From: Populus alba
Lineage: Eukaryota > Streptophyta > Magnoliopsida > Malpighiales > Salicaceae
Assembly: GCF_005239225.2 (NCBI RefSeq)
Contig: NC_133288.1
Location: forward strand, 7,645,035-7,709,034
Reading direction: 5' to 3'
Length of the DNA stretch: 64,000 nt
Both the position numbers and the translations under genes were made by a program. This document shows, piece after piece, positions 37,600-50,165 of the stretch. Numbering within the stretch: the stretch's first letter is position 1; each line of letters opens with the position of its first letter. The notes below the pieces were generated by a model. It did no database searches. It saw only the letters and a program-made list of their open reading frames with translations, and was not told where the DNA came from.

Positions 37600-38545
37600 T
37601 TACCTTTATTAAAATAGTTTTTTATTTATTTAAATTTCATTCATTAATATTGGGATTATTAGGGATTAGAATATATAATTTATTATAATTTGTTTTTTAT
37701 GAGGATTTGTTTGCTACGAGGATATTTTGGTTTCATGACTTGGGCTGAGTTAATCTAGGTTTATTTGAGTTTTTTTATTTTTAATATTGGGTTTATGGAG
37801 AATTAAGTATAATAACTTATTTTGATTTATTTTTTATGAGTTTATTTTGATCCTATAATCTGGGTTATGAATTTGATGAGTTAATCCGGGATGACTTAAA
37901 TTTTTTTCTTTGTGTGTGTATGTGTGTGTGTGTATCTTCAATATTGGGTTTGCTAGGGTATTAGGTTTTATGATTTATTTTGATTCACTTTTTATGAAGT
38001 TATTTTGATTTTATAATTTGCTTTGCAAGTTTGGTGGGTCAACAAGAGTGGACTTAAGTTTTTTTTTTTTTTGTCTTTTTAATTTTTTTTTTTCAATTTC
38101 ATCATTTAATATTGAGATGATTGAGAATTAGGCATCATCAATTTGATTTATTTTCTATGAGGTTATCTCGATCTCATTACCGTTTTACAAGTTTAGAGGG
38201 TGAAATCGAGTTGACTTTGGTTATTTTTTAATTGAGTTTTTTTCTTCAATTTCATCTTTCAATATTGAATTTATTAGGGATTAAGCTTCAATATTTGTTT
38301 TGATTTATTTTTTTATTGGCTTACCTCAATCTTGTAACCTAGGTAGCAAGTTTGTTAGATTAACCTAGGTGAACTCGAGTTTTTTTATTTTTTTTAATTG
38401 ATTTTTTTTTAACTTCATTCTTTAATATTGGGTTGATTAAAAATTATACTTTATAATTCATTTTGATTTGATGTCTATGATATTATTCTATTCTCATGAT
38501 CCAAGTTGTAGGCTTGGAGGGTTAACCTATGATATAGGGTTTTTT
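37600..38545. repeat. Degenerate tandem repeat, ~150-bp units
   Basis: About six imperfect units. Each runs through 'tt.aat.ttgggtt.attag', 'gattta.tttttatgag.tta', 'gat..cat.a.ctggg.tg.' and 'agtttg.tgggttaac', then a T-run. Single diverged units of the same sequence occur near 33,820-33,960 and 63,270-63,400. No protein is encoded. I recall this as an abundant dispersed poplar repeat. Confidence 0.65.
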
Positions 38546-38992
38546 AATGGAGCGTTAAACCATGTGATATGCTTGTATTATTAGTATTTGCTAAGTAAAA
38601 AGATGATATTTGTTAGCATTAAGTGGAAAGTGGGTTGATTTGAGTTTGGATAATTCATTTTTGGGAGATGCATTAATCAATGTTGAATCTCTTTATTGAA
38701 ATGAGGAGCAATATCAAGAATAAGTCAATCAGCAAAGGGAGTAAGGGTTATTGGATGAGCAAATAGGCATCTGTGACCTCGTTCTATTTTAAATTTTAAT
38801 AGTCTTTATTATTGTCTTGTTTTCGTTAATGTGCATCAATGCAAATGGCATTACAAATCGTAATGTCATGAGTTAACTCGAAAGCAGAAAAATCTTGTAT
38901 GATCCAATTTAAATAAAAGTTTATAATCTAGTAAAAAGAGGGGGATTCAATTCAATTCAAATAGAATTATTTAGTTGTTTAAAGATTATAAT

Positions 38993-39420
38993 ATTGATGG
39001 ACTCAAAGGATGTCAGATATTTAGTATTTCATGATGGTGGAAGCTAAGGAAATGATTATCAATGTTGATCGATAATATTGACAGAATTAAAGGAAGTATA
39101 ATACTTAGTATGTTGTTATGGTGGAAGCTAAGTAAATGATTCTTGATGTTGAGTGATATTGTTAATGGACTCAAAGGATGTCCAATACTCAGTACATTGG
39201 GATGGCGGAAGCTATAGAAATTATTGCCAATGTTGATTGATAATGTTGATAGACTCAAAGGATGTCTGATACTTAGTATGTGATGATGGCGGAACTTAGG
39301 AAAATAATTATCGATATTGATCGATAATGTTGATAGACTCAAATTATATCTGATATTTAGTATATCGTAATGGTGGTAGCTAAAGAGACAATTATTGATA
39401 TTGATTGATATGAAATGATG
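38993..39420. repeat. 84-bp tandem array
   Basis: Five units of about 84 bp, each with 'gactcaaaggatgtc.gatac', 'ttagta', 'gatggtggaagcta' and 'ttgat.gataatgttgata'. Because 84 is divisible by three, the minus strand stays open for 109 codons (39,013-39,342) with a 28-residue protein repeat containing LSTLSIN. This is more likely a side effect than a gene. Confidence 0.85.
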
Positions 39421-40620
39421 GATATGATAGAAAAAGAAATGAATGTGTTCTGATACTTAATGATCATCTTGATAATGATTAAAAAGATGTGTAGAAGGCT
39501 TGTTGGGTAATTTGGATGATGAATGGTATAATGAATAAATGACTTAGTATTTTGTATTGATAACTAAGGGGTTGGGTGCAAATTGAATTGCTATTACTAA
39601 AGGTGACTTATGGATATGAAGAAATAAATTGATTTCTAGACTTATGCGAAAAAATTGAATTATTAACAATATTGAGTTGAAATATTAGTTGAAAATTAAA
39701 TTTATGAAAATATTAAATCATTAAAATAATATATTTCTTTTTACCTTATATGTTATAACTTTTGCAGGCCTATCTTTTTTAGTGGGATAATGCTGATTTA
39801 GTTTATTATTTTACATTTTGTTAAATATAAAATCTATGCATTTTGAAAAGTTATGTTATTGTAATAAATTTTATTTTGGGATGTATTAAGAATGGAATGT
39901 TATTATGATATTATTATGTATGTTAAATATTTGCTTAAATTCAATCATGCATTTAAATTGTAAGATATATGGTGTACTAATGAAAAGAATAAAATAGAAG
40001 TGTTGTATGGACTATGGATAAATTGTAAAGAGATTTGAGGGATAAAAATGAATTATTGGTATGCACGAGGCATCCATGTGAAATTATTAACATGTGTTTT
40101 AGTGTAGGTACTAGGAAAAAATTTCAGATATGACTTCATATATAAAAGACTTTGCTGAAATCTTGTTAAAAAGATACATGAATTTGAAAGACTATTAGAT
40201 TTCATTAAATGTTAATAAAGGTCAAACCAAAGTATATATTATGATCAATAGAGTTGATAAAATAAAAATAAAATTACCCATTTCCGGTTGTGTTGTGAAA
40301 TACATTAGTTAAATTTATGAAAAAAAAAAAAAAAAAAAGGGGTGTTACATGTATTGACTAAAAACAAGGGTGTTACAAAAACAAATCTAGAAAGGAACAT
40401 TTAAAAAAAAAAAACAATATTGAGGTAATGACATATTGGTTTTATTTGGATCAACATGTCAAATCTACGATCTAAGTCATAAGCTCGATTAGGTTTAATA
40501 AATTTGTTTTATAAAACTATATTTTATTTAATTTTATAACAAAAAAAATATGCAATTGTAGTAAAGCAATCAAATAAAATAAAGAAATTAGTTATGATGG
40601 ATTGTAAAAAAAAACAGAGA
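39421..40620. other. AT-rich sequence with a possible LTR end
   Basis: At 40,340-40,351 an A-run is followed by GGGGTGTTACA, and AGGGTGTTACA follows about 25 bases later. This is the common terminal sequence of plant gypsy-type LTRs that begin TGTAACACC. No matching left end was found, so it may only be the right edge of a decayed LTR that could include the 84-bp array. Confidence 0.3.
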
Positions 40621-41812
40621 GCAATTGATAGAACAAAGTAAAAATCAAATGGAATTTAATGAAATAATATCTAAAATATTTTTAATTAATCTAAAGATAT
40701 ATATATATATATATATATATGTTCAATTATTTAATTTATTAAAAAGAAAAGAAAAGCTAAACGCACAGGCCTGTGTGGCTCTGCTGTCTAGACCTTTAAA
40801 AATAAGCCTAAATGCATGTGTTGGCCAACCGAAACCCAGGCCATTATCTTTCTTTTTTTCTTTTCAAAATGGGTTGATGATGCATACCTATTTTGTTTGG
40901 AAAAAATAATCAGGTGAAGCGTCGCATGCTGTTGCCAACAATTCATCATTTACTACCTAGAATTCTTACAACAGAAAGGTGGTTGGAAAACTAGGCTATG
41001 TAATTTTTTACCACAAAGCTTAATTTTTAACTTAATGCGTTTTTACAACCTCAAAAAACTAATTTCTCAACTAAAAGAAACCTATAATTTCAATGAAAAA
41101 CACAAAGTTAAACAAAACATTTCTCAACCTTGATTTATGTTCTCAAATGATATGAAAGCCCCAAAACACCTCAATGATACTCTTATCATCAAGACAAATA
41201 CTTTGACATCAATTTTGGCCATTTTTATGGTTGGAATTGGAACAACCGACCTCTTTTCTCTTTTTTTCATCATTTTTTTACAAGTCTTTCTCTTAAACTC
41301 AAGGACTAAAATGTAAGTTCTATACTAAATCATATAATTTCTAAACTCAAGGGATCAAAAATATAAATTTCTCAAAAATCCTAAATCCAAGAGGCGTTTG
41401 ACACCATTTTTAAAAAAAGATAGGGCTTCTATTTTACAAACCTTTTAATTTCGGTCCCCTCAATCTTAACTTTTCACAAACAACAAAATTGATTTTTTTT
41501 TTATATATATAAATTGAAAACACTCAATATCAAAATGTTTTTTTTCTTAAGAACTACAAATGACGAGAGAAAGCAATATAAAACAAATCATCAAAAACAA
41601 GATCAAATCAATTAAACAAACAATCAACACAATATGAAAGCGCAAAATTAAAACAAGAAGAAGAAGAAAAGCTTGATAGGTAGACTGAAAAAAGAAAATA
41701 AAAGACCAAAATAGAAAAAAAAAATATATATATATACACGTTATAAATAAAAATTGTACCACCTCATTCATTTTAGGTTTTTTTAATTCTTTAACAATGA
41801 CTGTATAGTTAA
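40621..41812. other. Intergenic, no supported gene
   Basis: Contains (TA)n at about 40,698-40,721 and AT-rich sequence. No recognisable domain on either strand. Confidence 0.4.
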
Positions 41813-42759
41813 AGCCTCGTTTGTTTTTGGAAAGTGGTTTCTGGTTTCTAGAAACCAGTTTCCAAACTTTCCATGTGTTTGTTTGTCATTAGAAAAGTTG
41901 GTCAACGGAAAACACTTTACAGTCAATTTTAGTCAATGAAAAATTTGGTTTGGTTTTCAGGAAAGTGTTTTCCTTTTTAGCTGTTGTTTGTTTTTTGAAA
42001 AGTGGTTTCCGGGAAATCACTTTCCAAACTTTCTTGTGTTTGTTTTCCAATTAGGAAAGTTGGTCAATGGAAAATACTTTCCAGTAAAAGGAAAATTTGG
42101 CTTTGGTTTTCAGGAAAAGTGTTTTCCTAAAAAATTTGGGGGAAAACGGAAGTTGTGAAAAAATTTAGAAATGTCATTATTTGCTGATTATATCAAATTT
42201 GATCCTCAAACTTTTGATCGCTATATATATTTTGTTTTTAATATTTATTTTCAATTTCATCTCTTAAAATTTTATTTTTATATTAATTTTGGTCCTTATT
42301 TTTATAATTGTTATTTGCTTTTTTCTTATTATTTTTTTATTGAAATTTTTTTATCTATTAGATTTGGTTCTCATTCTTTTGATTGTTTACTTATTTTATT
42401 TGAAATAATTTATGAAATGTTGATTATTATTATTTTAATTTCTTCATCTTTTAGATTTGATCTCTATTATTTTGATTATTATTTATTTTATTTGAGATAA
42501 TTTATGAAATTATATTTTTTTTTCAATTTCATTCTCATTCAACCTTTTAATTTGTAAGATTTGTTTCTTATTATTTTAATAAACTTGAAAAAAAATAAAA
42601 TATTAATAAGTTATTTTCCAGCTCATTTTCCATAACATAATAAAACACAGGAAAATGTTTTCCAGCTTATTTTTTATTACACTACCAAAACATCAGAAAA
42701 TACTTTCGTGGAATTCACTTTCCAAAAAAAAAACTATTTTCCAGCAAATAAACGGGGCC
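41813..42759. mobile_element. Non-autonomous Harbinger-like transposon (947 bp)
   Basis: The left end AGCCTCGTTTGTTTTTGGAA and the right end (complement) GGCCCCGTTTATTTGCTGGA form imperfect terminal inverted repeats. TAA flanks both sides (41,810-41,812 and 42,760-42,762), the three-base TWA target typical of PIF/Harbinger. There is no transposase. The left ~150 bp is duplicated in tandem: 41,820-41,970 and 41,995-42,135 share 'ggaaagtggtttc.gg', 'tttccaaactttc.tgtgtt' and 'aaagttggtcaa.ggaaaa'. The centre is T-rich. Confidence 0.65.
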
Positions 42760-42762
42760 TAA

Positions 42763-42817
42763 GACTTTCTAGTCGGCGGGTTGTTTCCATCAATTGCTCA
42801 GTGTGAATGGTTTCCTA

Positions 42818-42848
<31 letters not shown>

Positions 42849-44330
42849 TTGGAATGACCTCTTATTTATCTGCACACAATCCTTAAAGTATTCCACCGTT
42901 TATTTTTGTGCATGTTCTTTTTTCAATCACCTAATTGCCTGCAACTTGGCTAATTCCTGCGCTTCCTGTACATCATTTCTATGAATAAAGAAGGTGAATG
43001 GTCATCTCATAAGTCTTCGCTAAAGGGTATCATTGTGCATTTATTAGCATGTTTGGAACCAAATCAAGTATAAAATTAAATTAAATTTTACATGTTAATG
43101 TGTTTAATTAATAACATATTATAATTTTTTTGTTTAAAAATATATATAAAAAATAGCAATGAACAACCCAAAAATTAAATGCTTGTCGATATTATAAAAA
43201 AAATACTCTTTGAATATTCTTAAAAAGTCTCAACAATTTTATTTGATAATAAAAAAAATTAAATAAATAAAGAATAACATTATAAAAAAATAAGTGAAAA
43301 AAATATAAAACTTAATTACCAACATGGTAATGCATACAAAAGCATGTATTCTTTTAGTTTGTTTTGTATTAATTAACTTTTAAAGAGAAATAAAGAAAGA
43401 AAGGGATGGGGTTGCTATTTGTCCACAAAAACCAATGTCGTTACCATATAATAATAACAATAAGGTAGAAGGAATATCCTCGTAAGAAAGGTCATGCATG
43501 AGTTCGTTTATTTTAAAAAGTCAATGAATCTACCATACAAATAAAACTTAATTTCTAAAAACAGATAGCAGAAATTTGTATGATCACATTCACAAGGTAT
43601 ACGACGAATGATTTTTACTTTAAATGACCTAAAATCATTTGACGGTTAGTTGATCTTATATGATGATATGGTCCACGTCTCTTAGATTTATACAAATGTA
43701 CTGCTAAATTTGTCATATTTTTATCATAAATCTTGTAAATTATAATTATAATTTTTTTGTATTAACATGAGTGTTCGGGTTAATTTACTCACAACTCAAC
43801 TAATTTTACGGGCCTTGAAATTAATGATTATATAAATCTCTAGTAGTCTAAAATTTATGAAATCAAACTAGTGATTTTTAGATAATAAATCTAGAATTTG
43901 ACAAATTAAATTTTATATCTCATAATTAATTATAATTATAATTTTAAAAGTAGAAGTAGCACCTATAATTACACTGAAAATATAGATATTTGTGCTTGGC
44001 ACTGTATTTTAAAAGTATTTTTGAAAAAAAATATTTTTTTTTATTTTAAATTAATATTTTTAAATTATTTTGATGTGATAATTTTTAAAAAATAAAAAAT
44101 ATTATTTAATAAAAAATTATATTTTTTCCTTACTTGCAGTAAGAAATATAGGGCTGATCGAGTTCAAGCCGAACAATAAAATAAAGGAGGGATTGCTAAC
44201 CATTAAAAAATAAATGGTCATGAGCCTGATGATTTTCCTCTACAATAGCATACTCAATAATAATAATAATAATAATAAAGTACATATGAGACCTTAGCAA
44301 AATAGCTTGGCAAAATCTTCTGTGCACTAT
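42763..44330. other. Intergenic, AT-rich, upstream of cyclin T
   Basis: No gene. (AAT)n runs lie at about 42,819-42,846 and 44,250-44,278. A fragment of the MITE-like family of 31,560-31,785 lies at about 43,985-44,130. Confidence 0.45.
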
Positions 44331-44331
44331 A

Positions 44332-44341
44332 AACCCTAAAA
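44332..44341 (+). promoter_or_regulatory. Telo-box near the cyclin T transcription start
   Basis: AAACCCTAAA, overlapping a CTATAAA TATA-like motif just before it. Telo-boxes are common in promoters of plant genes active in growing cells. A 5' UTR intron appears to follow: donor about 44,398 (GAG/GTAATA) and acceptor ending at 45,109 (TTGCAG). Confidence 0.45.
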
Positions 44342-45197
44342 TTTCCACAAACACCCCTTCTCGGCACACCCCTCCATCTTTTCCTTTTTTATTTGAGGTA
44401 ATATCCTTTTTCTTTCTCTCGTATTTGGACATACATGTTTTGGTTTATTGGTTATATTGTTTTCTTGGTAATTGCAGGGAAGCTTATTAGTTTTTTTTCT
44501 TGTCTTTTGTTCTGCTCGTGTGACTATACAAGTTTAAGTTCTTCACTTTTTTTCTTTGAATTGTACATGGCATCTGGGTTTTGTTTGGTTTGATTGAAAG
44601 GAACTTACTTTTTGTGAAAGATTTGAAAGAGATTATATTGTTTTGGTTTTCATTTTCTGGGTTTATAAAAAACACTTTTTTTGCTTTAAATTTTATGTTC
44701 TGAATTGGTTCTCTTTTTTTGGTTGGAGTTTGTTATATTGACGTGCTTGGCTTCAATTTTCCTAGCAATCAACATTTCAGTTTGTCTGTTGCGTGAAAGC
44801 TCTATAATCATTATGGGTATGGGATTATAATTCGCTTTATAGTCTATTCCATGGAATGGGTGGCCCTTTGATTGAATGGGAGAGTTGGTAAAGCTTAGAA
44901 CGGATTAAGCTTCCAATTACTACAAGTTGTTTGGAAAAATTTCGGATTGAAATTGAAGCTTGAAGTTTTTAGTGTTAGTTAACTTTTGGGCTTTGGTTTT
45001 TCTTGATTCAGCGTTTCAATTTATGGTTCTTTTTTTAGTTTTTTTTACTAAAAGATGATGCTTTCATAACCTATTTTGTTTTTGATTTGTATTGTCAATC
45101 TGTTTGCAGTGGGCTATTACCTAGCAGCACACTGATTCCTTCAGTTCATATTGGTCCTGGATAGACTGTTCATAACATTTGGTGGTCGTAGATACAT

Positions 45198-48100
45198 ATG
45201 GAAAATTCAATGGCTGGTGAGTCATCTCATTCTGAAATGAACAATGGCGGACTGTATATATATTCTCCGGAAAAACTTGAGGAAGGTGGCCGTTGGTACT
45301 TTTCTAGAAAGGAAATTGAAGAGAATTCTCCATCTAAACAAGATGGCATTGACTTAAAGAAAGAGGCTTATCTACGCAAGTCATACTGTACATTTCTACA
45401 AGATTTGGGCATGAGACTTAAAGTGTGAGTCTCTACACATTATGTGGTTCCTTTTGTGCTAAAGCTTGAACTAAATTCTCTAATGTCTCTGGGTTTTCGA
45501 TTTGGTATTATAGGAGTGTTCTTTTGTGGTCCCTTTCTTATAAAAAACTGAATTAAAATGCATTTTATATTTTCAAGTTTAGAATAGTTGCCTGTTCCTT
45601 TTGGTTGCTCAGTGTTTATGTGCATTTTATATAGTTGGAGAACATTCTGTATTTATGCTTTCATCTCTTGACTTTTTATTGGATAATAGTATATGGGGCT
45701 TAATAATCTAGAATTTGTAGAGTTTTTGGAGCAAGTGTAATGAAGAAGTCAAACAAGAAGAGAAATGGTGAGACAGAATTGGTAGAGTTTTAAAATGAGC
45801 TATGGTTCTTCTGTTTAACACTAAGTCAATGTTTAAGGAGAGTTGATGTGCTTTTGCACTGCACATTGAATGCACACTATTCTATGTAATTATGCTAGGG
45901 ATAATCATGTATTTCTCGAATTGCAGGCCACAGGTAACAATTGCTACTGCAATAATTTTCTGTCACCGATTCTTTGTTCGTCAATCCCATGCAAAGAATG
46001 ATAGGAGGGTGAGTCAATGTTCCTTCATTAAACGTCAAATACCCCCCCCCACCCCCTTCTTCCAGTGTAATTTCCCCCCTTCTTTCGTCTTTTGGTGCTT
46101 TGTTTATATAGTACCCACCACTGAATTGGTAACTGATATTTTGATTTCCTTAAATTAACATCTTGTCTTAATTTCACTCAATATCTCAGACTATCGCTAC
46201 GGTTTGTATGTTTCTTGCGGGGAAGGTAGAGGAGACTCCCCGTCCACTGAAAGATGTTATTCTTGTTTCTTATGAGATTATACATAAAAAGGATCCTGAA
46301 GCAGTTCAGAGGATCAAGCAAAAGGTATATTCCATCTCTATGATCTACTTGGCAAGGATGTTTTCCACTTCTGTAATGTTTTTTCAATTCATCCCAACGG
46401 TGGGGTTTGGCTTCCCTACCACCACCACTCCGCATTTCTGATTTGTAAGATTTGAATATGATTTACCCAATCCACTCCATTCCACCAGTTGAGCTAAAGC
46501 CCAAGTGTGTTGTTTCTGAACTTTGCTCAAAATGCCAAACTGTATTGTCTTGTTGTCAATCCCTTAGACCACACAGATTACAATTTACAACACTTTCCTT
46601 TTTGCAAGTGTTACAATTTACAGACTACAACTTTTTCCACTCAAATTTTTCCTTTTTGCAACTCATTATCCACATTTCTCTTGCAGGAGGTATATGAACA
46701 ACAGAAGGAAATAATTTTACTTGGAGAGAGGGTTGTACTTGCAACTCTTGGTTTTGATTTCAATTTGCTCCATCCATATAAACCTCTTGTCGATGCTATA
46801 AAGAAATTTAAGGTTGCTCAAAATGCCCTTGCTCAAGTTGCATGGAATTTTGTGAATGATGGGTATGGAAAATTGCTTGTTTTAGTTTATATACCTTTCT
46901 TCTCTGTCTCTTCTTGATTGGGTTGATGCTGTATGCAGACTGCGTACATCTCTTTGCTTGCAATTTAAGCCCCACCACATTGCGGCAGGTGCCATTTTCC
47001 TTGCTGCAAAGTTCCTCAAAGTAAAGCTTCCATCAGACGGCGAGAAGGTCTGGTGGCAAGAGTTTGATGTCACCCCACGCCAATTGGAGGGTTGGTGTTT
47101 TTCCCTTTTCTTGCAATCCTATTAGAAATATTGATGACAGATATTGTTTTCTGAGCGAAAACCATTTTAAAATGTAACCTCTACCACACTCTCAAACAGC
47201 TTCTTAGAGTGGGAGAACTGAGACATGTAAATAGGTAAAACAATAATCTTTTGAATGTTAACTATTACAATAACACTTTTGAATATGGTGGATTTCATCT
47301 TGGGGGTGGGGTTTGAGTGGGAGAACTGAGACATGTAAATAAATAACACAAATAATCTTGTGACAACGTTAACTACTACTATAGCAGTTTTGAATATGGT
47401 GAATTTCATCATTAATTGTTGGAATTAATTCTTGTAGAGGTAAGCAATCAGATGCTGGAACTGTATGAACAGAACCGCGTGCCCCCTTCAGCTAACAGTG
47501 AAGCTGAAGGGAGCACAGTAGATGGAGCTTCTCATCTGGCCTCATCAAAAGCTTCATCTGGCAATGAAGAACAGCTGGCAACTAATAGTCATTCTCACAC
47601 TGGAGGTATTAGTTCAAGATCTAGACCCTCAAAGCCAATGTCTAAACCATGCACAAGCAACCTCTTGCAGATAATCATGTTGGTCCTCCAAGAACCAGCC
47701 AAAATCATGGCAATGACCATGGAAGTGCAGAGATAAGAAGTGCCTCTGACCATTACATGGATGGTGAACCCAAAGATGATCTGCACCATGAGAGAGATAC
47801 ATTTCCTTCCCAGGATAATATGAGGGAAGGCCATACCTTTAGGCGAGCTTCAGATTGGCTTGGAAATGAAGATCAAGAAAGGAATGTTGCAAGAAGTGAA
47901 ACAAAAGATTTAGGAGAATCAAAAGATAAACATTTTGGCCGATTTGTGGAGCATAGAGAGGGTATGTTAGGTCAATCACCCCAAGATGCTATTAAAAAGA
48001 TTGATAAAGACAAAGTGAAGGCAGCTTTGGAGAAACGAAGGAAGTCCCGAGGAGACATAACTCGAAAAACTGACTTCTTGGACGAGGATGATCTCATTGA

Positions 48101-48542
48101 GAGGGAACTGGAAGATGGAATTGAACTAGCAGCTGAAAGTGAAAAAAGCAAGCGTGATAGAAGACAAAGCTGGTCGAAGCCCTTGGACAGGGAAGAATAT
48201 GAGAGCTCACGTCATGGGAAGAATATGGATGCAAGGGATGAACAGCATCATGGAATGAGGGGGCAGTTATCACAAAGGCCAGATCAGAACAATATTGAAG
48301 ATGGGGAACTGTCAGCTCCTGATGATATGTACCAGGGGTTTCCCTCACCCAAGTCAAGTAATCGCAAACGTAAGGCATCAAGTCCACCTGACAGAAAGTC
48401 TGAGGGGGAGCATCGGACTGATAATGCCCCAGGGTCTCACCATTATAATAATCATGATTGTACAGATGATCGAAACAGGATGAACCGGTTTGGTTATTTG
48501 GAGAGAGAGCATAAAAGGCACGTCCCAGAAAATCACGCCTGA
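45198..48542 (+). CDS. CYCT1: Cyclin T (CYCT1-type), with an apparent frameshift in the last exon
   Basis: Six coding exons: 45198-45424, 45927-46008, 46190-46324, 46687-46862, 46939-47090 and 47438-48542. The first five and the start of the sixth encode a complete double cyclin box: [15 protein letters not shown], then [29 protein letters not shown] and [18 protein letters not shown]. Cyclin T partners CDKC/CDK9 to form P-TEFb, which phosphorylates the Pol II tail. In exon 6 the frame breaks near 47,640-47,650: read straight through, the protein ends at 47,736 (356 residues). One missing base around 'aaaccatgcac' would restore a 625-residue protein with the usual polar tail ([28 protein letters not shown]). 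Either a real mutation or a sequence error is possible; the tail shows no further damage. Confidence 0.85.
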
Positions 48543-49480
48543 GGTGTTGCTGTTTGCTGGAGAGCACCTTGGTGTCAAAATTTCTGTCAGATGCTGGTGA
48601 TTGTTTAAGAGATCAGTGGCTTTGTAGTTCCTTTGCAGGTGGTTGAAGTAATATGTCAGTTGTTAGTGGATCCTTTTAATAAAGGATGATCTTATTTAAG
48701 TCCAAGCCCTATAGCAGCCATCTTCTAGTTGATGGTTGGATCAAACTCTTCCACATGATTTATAAGAATGGAAGCGAGGATTTTGGATTTCCTTAAATTG
48801 ATTGGCAGCAGCATGCGCTTTCTCTTTGATCTCGTTGTAGAATACTTGGGATCACTATTCATGTACAATAACGATGATGATTCATCATCATCGAGTAATC
48901 ATAATGATTTTCAGTTACAACTGTGGTGGAAGTCGTCATTTACATATTCAATGATGGTCATCTTTTTATGTGTTCATCTGTTTCCTTCTCTTTTCCTTCC
49001 TATTTGGTCCTACGGTTTCCTATAACGGGAAGATTACAGAGTATCATCTTGTGGTTAGATCCCCTTCACTTACTTTCATTATTTTGAAAAATTATAATTT
49101 ACTTTTTGAACTTTATAGGTGTCCAGAAAAATTTTATAAAAAATGTTTGATTATTTATAGGATTGTTATTAATTTTCATATGATGACTAAAGAGTACTTT
49201 TAATATTAATATAATTTTATCGAAAATTAGAAGGAAACAAAAAACTTAAGCTTTGTATTTCATTAAACATTTTGTTTACAATCCCATAAAACCAGTTAAA
49301 AAAGACTAATACCATTTATAGTATTCATAGACCAGCAACTTCTTATTATCCTTCGAGCGAAACCCCCAAACGTGGACAAGATTGATGTGCTTAATTTATT
49401 TTGCATGTAAATCTCATATTCTAATTTGATAAATTCAAATTTAATATCCTAACAAATGTTCAAAACCTTGCCGTCTTAGA
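48543..49480. other. 3' UTR and downstream of cyclin T
   Basis: Probably includes the 3' UTR up to at least 48,760. The open frame at 48,768-49,025 has hydrophobic ends around a D/S-rich GATGATTCATCA-type low-complexity stretch and matches nothing known to me, so it is not called. Confidence 0.4.
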
Positions 49481-50165
49481 CAACATAGTTGAGCCCAATT
49501 ACATGTAAACTTAGTAAAGAATCAAGTTAGCTCAATCTAGAAAAAAAAACTCAGCACTCGTAAACCAAGTCGAGGGAAAGAAGCCAATATTATAAGCTCA
49601 GTCTTAAAAAGAGTCTAGCTCTCATGAGCTCAACTTTAAAAAAAAAAACCTCAAGCTCAGCCTTAGATAAAAACTAGGCAAGTTGAGCTCAACTTAAAGG
49701 AAAAGCTTAGCCCTCATGGTCTGTCGTTGATAGGGCAATCCAAGACCCTTTTGATACATGCTTTGATTCTGGAGAAAAAAAAATAAAAATGTGTTCAAGC
49801 CTTAGAAAATAGCTCAATTCTTATGGATTTGATCTTGAAAAAGATCTTGAAAATGTGTTAAACCTTCATAGGCTAAGCCTCGGGAAAGAGCTACCATTAT
49901 GAGCTCAATCTAGAGGAATAGCCCATCTCCCATGGGCTTAGAAAAAAAACCTAGCACTATAAGCTTAACTTAGACAAAGAACTCTGTCTTTATTGACTTG
50001 GCCTTAGAAAAGATTTCAACACTATGGACTCAACCAAAAAGAAAAGCCCATCAACATGAGATTATCATAGGGGAAGAGCCCAGCCTCATTGGCTTGGCCT
50101 ATAAGAATAGCCCAACCCTCATGGGCTCATCTAAGGGAAAAGTTGAGCCTTGTGAGCTCCACTAT
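49480..50165. repeat. Degenerate minisatellite, ~42-bp units
   Basis: About fifteen imperfect units around 'catgggctcaacctaag.aa' plus 'aagcccagccct'. Variants read 'atgagctcaactttaaa', 'atgggctcatctaagggaaa' and 'ttggcttggcctataagaat'. Units are strongly diverged and no protein is encoded. Confidence 0.75.

Noticed and set aside
47566..47655. A short intron (about 52 bp) as explanation of the cyclin T frame change
   Set aside because: The only GT...AG pair in place gives an intron too short for plants, and the joined phase does not restore the second frame.
48768..49025. 85-codon frame downstream of cyclin T with hydrophobic segments
   Set aside because: Lies in the probable 3' UTR or flank and contains a GATGATTCATCATC-type low-complexity core. 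No family resemblance.
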